Shown in pieces: positions 61,838-64,000 of a stretch of DNA of 64,000 nt. Origin of the DNA: an uncultured bacterium (GTDB lineage Bacteria; Cyanobacteriota; Vampirovibrionia; Gastranaerophilales; Gastranaerophilaceae); NCBI GenBank assembly GCA_949298805.1, contig CASFXY010000003.1:22868-86867 (forward strand). Reading direction: 5' to 3'. Position numbers and translations under genes: made by a program. The notes under the pieces were generated by a model. The model ran no database searches. It was not told where the DNA came from and saw nothing but the letters and a program-made list of their open reading frames with translations. The stretch's first letter is position 1; the number at the start of each line of letters is the position of its first letter.

Positions 61838-62812
61838 ATGAAAAGTGCAAAACTAATAAATTCAAAAGTTGAAATTGTCGATGTTGAAAAACCTGCTTTA
61901 AATGCCAAGGGCGCAATCATAAAAGTTTTTGGCTGTGGCCTTTGCGGCTCGGACATTGTAAAGATAAAACATGCAACTAAAGAAAATGAAAAAAATATTG
62001 TTTTAGGACATGAAGTTGTAGGGCAAATTGTTGAAATAAACTCAAATACAGATTTTAAAGCAGGTGACATTGTTGCACTCGGGCATCATTATCCTTGTTT
62101 TAATTGTGATTTTTGTCGCATTGGCGCTTATTCAATGTGTCATACTTTTAAAAAATCAAATATTTTCCCAAGTGGATTTTCTGAATTTATAAGAGTAGAT
62201 GAAAATCATCTTAAATATACGGTCTATAAAGTTCCTAAAGACATTAATTATGAAGAAATTTCATTTTTAGAGCCTTTGGCATGTATTGTAAGGGCTATAA
62301 GACGTGCAGGTTATGAACTTGATGGCGATAACTCCAAATCAAATTCCCTTGTTTTGGGTTTGGGCTCGATAGGGTTTTTAACCGCTCAGGCTCTTAAGGC
62401 TTTTGGTGTCAAGGCTTATGGTTTTGATATAAATCAACAACGCATGGATTATGCAAAAAAATTTAATGTAATTTATAGAGATGATAAATATGATACCATA
62501 TTTATGACTTCCGGATCTTCAAAAGCAATTGGGACTGCTCTTGAACTTGTGCGGGACGGCGGAAAAATTATCGTTTTTTCTTCGATAGAAAATGATGAAG
62601 GATATAAAAATAATGATATTTATTACCGTGAGCTGAGTATCATTGCAAGTTATTCGCCATCTCCCGATGACTATAAAATATCCTATGATTTTTTATGTAC
62701 AAAAAAAGTTAATGTTTGTGGTATAAGCAAGATTTATACTATTGACAATTTATCTTCTGCGATTGAAGATAATATTTGCGGAAAGATTTTTAAGGCTTAT
62801 ATAAAAATATGA
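61838..62812 (+). CDS. Zinc-type MDR alcohol dehydrogenase A
   Basis: 324 residues, medium-chain dehydrogenase family: catalytic zinc site GCGLCGSDIVK and GHEVVGQI, structural zinc cysteines PCFNCDFC ... SMC, and Rossmann motif LGLGSIGFLTAQALKAFG. It is a little shorter than usual (~345), particularly in the C-terminal half. Substrate unknown. An AGGAGAT RBS precedes ATG 61838. It is coupled to a second MDR gene by a 4-bp overlap. Confidence 0.88.
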   Translation: MKSAKLINSKVEIVDVEKPALNAKGAIIKVFGCGLCGSDIVKIKHATKENEKNIVLGHEVVGQIVEINSNTDFKAGDIVALGHHYPCFNCDFCRIGAYSMCHTFKKSNIFPSGFSEFIRVDENHLKYTVYKVPKDINYEEISFLEPLACIVRAIRRAGYELDGDNSKSNSLVLGLGSIGFLTAQALKAFGVKAYGFDINQQRMDYAKKFNVIYRDDKYDTIFMTSGSSKAIGTALELVRDGGKIIVFSSIENDEGYKNNDIYYRELSIIASYSPSPDDYKISYDFLCTKKVNVCGISKIYTIDNLSSAIEDNICGKIFKAYIKI

Positions 62813-63846
62813 AAATGAAAGCTGTTATGTATTACGCGCCAAAAGATATTCGCTATGAAGAAGTGAATGTTAAAATGCCCGATGAAGGCGAAGTTTTGGT
62901 TAAAGTTGAGGCTGCACTTACTTGTGGGACTGATGTAAAAACTTTAAGGCGCGGACATCCGGTATTAATTAAGAAAACTCCTTCGGGCTTTGGACATGAA
63001 TTCGCCGGAACAATTGTTCAACTGGGCGAAGGGGTTGAAAATTTTAAAATCGGGGATAGGGTTGTTGCCGCAAATTCTGCGCCATGCGGAGAGTGTTTTT
63101 TTTGCAAACGTGGTGAAGAAAATTTGTGTGAAAATTTAGACCTTTTAAACGGGGCTTATGCACAGTATATTACCATTCCAAAAAGAATTGTAGAGAAAAA
63201 TCTGCTTATAATTCCTGATAATGTTGCATTTAGGCGCGCTGTTTTTTGCGAACCCCTTGCAAATGTTGTTCATGGAATTGAAAGAACACCTATCCAAAAA
63301 GGTGATACGGTGGGCATAGTCGGTATTGGACCTATCGGGCTTATGTTTGCTCGCCTTGCAAAACTGAAGGGTGCAAAAGTTATTGCAATGGGCAGAAATC
63401 CGCTTAAATTAAAAATGGCGCGTGAGTTTGCTCAGGCTGATGAAGTTATTGACTTGAAGAAATTTCCGGACCCTAAAGATATTATTCTGGCCATGACCGA
63501 AGAAGGCAGAGGCTTAGATGTTGCAATTGAATGTGTCGGATTGCCTGAAATTTGGGAGAGAATGTTTTCTTTAGTTAGGCGTGGTGGTGTTGTTCATCTT
63601 TTTGGCGGCTGTTCTGCGGGTACGAGTGTGAATATTGATACGCGTCGTTTGCATTATGATGAAGTAAATATTATAAGCGTTTTTCATCATACGCCGAAAT
63701 ATTTTAGACAAGCATTGGAATTAATTTCTTCAGGTTGTGTTGATGTTGAGAAATTAATTACAAAAACCATGCAAATGAAATATGCCAAACGTGCGCTCGA
63801 GATGCATGAAAATGGCGAGGCAATTAAGGTTTTGCTGGAAAATTAA
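62809..63846 (+). CDS. Zinc-type MDR alcohol dehydrogenase B
   Basis: 345 residues: LTCGTDVKTLRRGHP and GFGHEFAGTIVQ (catalytic zinc), PCGECFFCKRGEENLC (structural zinc), and VGIVGIGPIGLMFARLAKL (cofactor). It resembles threonine or sugar-alcohol dehydrogenases of this superfamily, but the specificity is not predictable. ATG 62815 is an alternative start (residue 3). With gene A it may form a two-subunit enzyme or act on successive steps. Confidence 0.88.
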   Translation: MKMKAVMYYAPKDIRYEEVNVKMPDEGEVLVKVEAALTCGTDVKTLRRGHPVLIKKTPSGFGHEFAGTIVQLGEGVENFKIGDRVVAANSAPCGECFFCKRGEENLCENLDLLNGAYAQYITIPKRIVEKNLLIIPDNVAFRRAVFCEPLANVVHGIERTPIQKGDTVGIVGIGPIGLMFARLAKLKGAKVIAMGRNPLKLKMAREFAQADEVIDLKKFPDPKDIILAMTEEGRGLDVAIECVGLPEIWERMFSLVRRGGVVHLFGGCSAGTSVNIDTRRLHYDEVNIISVFHHTPKYFRQALELISSGCVDVEKLITKTMQMKYAKRALEMHENGEAIKVLLEN

Positions 63847-63854
63847 TTTAAACC

Positions 63855-63882
63855 TTGACTTGAAATTTTGAATTGGTATTAT
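63855..63882 (+). promoter_or_regulatory. Predicted sigma-70 promoter near right edge
   Basis: TTGACT (63855-63860), a 16-bp spacer and TATTAT (63877-63882), just after the dehydrogenase stop. What it drives lies at or beyond the edge; 63883-64000 has an inverted repeat (CTTGTT...AACAAG near 63920-63941) and no convincing ORF. Confidence 0.4.
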
Positions 63883-64000
63883 AAAAAAGCAGTGCAATTG
63901 CATTTGCCGCGTTAGCCCTTGTTGAGTGAAACGAAACAAGAATATAAGAAAATTCACCAACTGAGCTGACATGGATTTTGAAAATTGAATAGATTTGCCG

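Noticed and set aside
1..64000. tRNA or rRNA genes, prophage, insertion sequences
   Set aside because: I looked through the spacers and gene contents and found no cloverleaf with CCA-type ends, rRNA signature, transposase, integrase or phage structural gene. A tRNA scan was not run.

Overview
The window is AT-rich chromosomal DNA from a bacterium with a Gram-negative-type envelope: it encodes an outer-membrane secretin and signal-peptide-bearing proteins. The most likely source is the non-photosynthetic sister group of Cyanobacteria (Melainabacteria/Vampirovibrionia, probably the gut order Gastranaerophilales). I infer this from an LdpA-like iron-sulfur protein, a Tic20-like membrane protein, PBS-lyase-type HEAT repeats, a fermentative AdhE/Rex module, several TPR proteins, and hypothetical proteins sharing an F-[SK]-G motif. 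There is no photosynthesis gene, rRNA, tRNA, CRISPR array, insertion sequence or phage in the window. The lineage assignment is inference and was not computed.

Layout. 1-1605 (minus): mtnA (cut by the left edge), a small membrane protein and ruvC. 1606-2200: a long spacer with tiny ORFs, a hairpin spanning a start codon and strong terminators. 2201-3762: two lineage-specific hypotheticals. 4021-7224: rny-ymdB-PHP phosphatase. 7322-9162: an unknown gene and obgE. 9293-16062: a type IV pilus/type II secretion assembly operon (PilP/GspC-like protein, secretin, GspE/PilB ATPase, GspF/PilC). 16070-16367: three copies of a palindromic repeat. 16433-18942: tpiA, then metX-metW. 19079-20362: a degenerate GAF/HD-GYP protein. 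20407-25532 (minus): two tandem amino-acid permeases, glyQ and DAHP synthase. 25638-28485 (minus): two F-[SK]-G membrane proteins and a GshB-like ATP-grasp protein.

28557-37721 (plus): a long collinear run with a Cys-rich mini-protein, TPR, Tic20-like, FliO, NeuB-like synthase, KdsC-like phosphatase, TPR, lysC, LdpA-like, tilS and hpt. FliO beside a nonulosonate synthase and phosphatase suggests flagellar or surface glycosylation. 37712-39597 (minus): spmAB and a pair of small unknowns. 39766-41490: a TPR protein overlapping the aroB 3' end. 41411-46530 (minus): gmk-coaBC-nif3-aroC-aroK-aroB. 46589-48251 (minus): a LysM/EF-hand protein and a second EF-hand protein. 48360-52248 (minus): dgt-dnaG-rpoD. 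52326-56066 (plus): a HEAT protein, queC, a DUF366 protein, a SPOR protein, rpmB and an Asn/Ser-rich unknown. 56059-59333 (minus): an AdhE split into overlapping aldehyde and alcohol dehydrogenase frames, followed by rex, with a Rex operator/promoter upstream. 59568-63846: a PiT-like transporter, a GlcF-like Fe-S protein, a tiny pilin-like protein and two zinc dehydrogenases.

Most notable: adhE split by an apparent 32-nt deletion in the domain linker; apparent ATT start codons for rny and fliO; an LdpA homolog without photosynthesis; the F-[SK]-G protein family; the tiny-ORF region at 1.6-2.2 kb; and the triplicated hairpin repeat.
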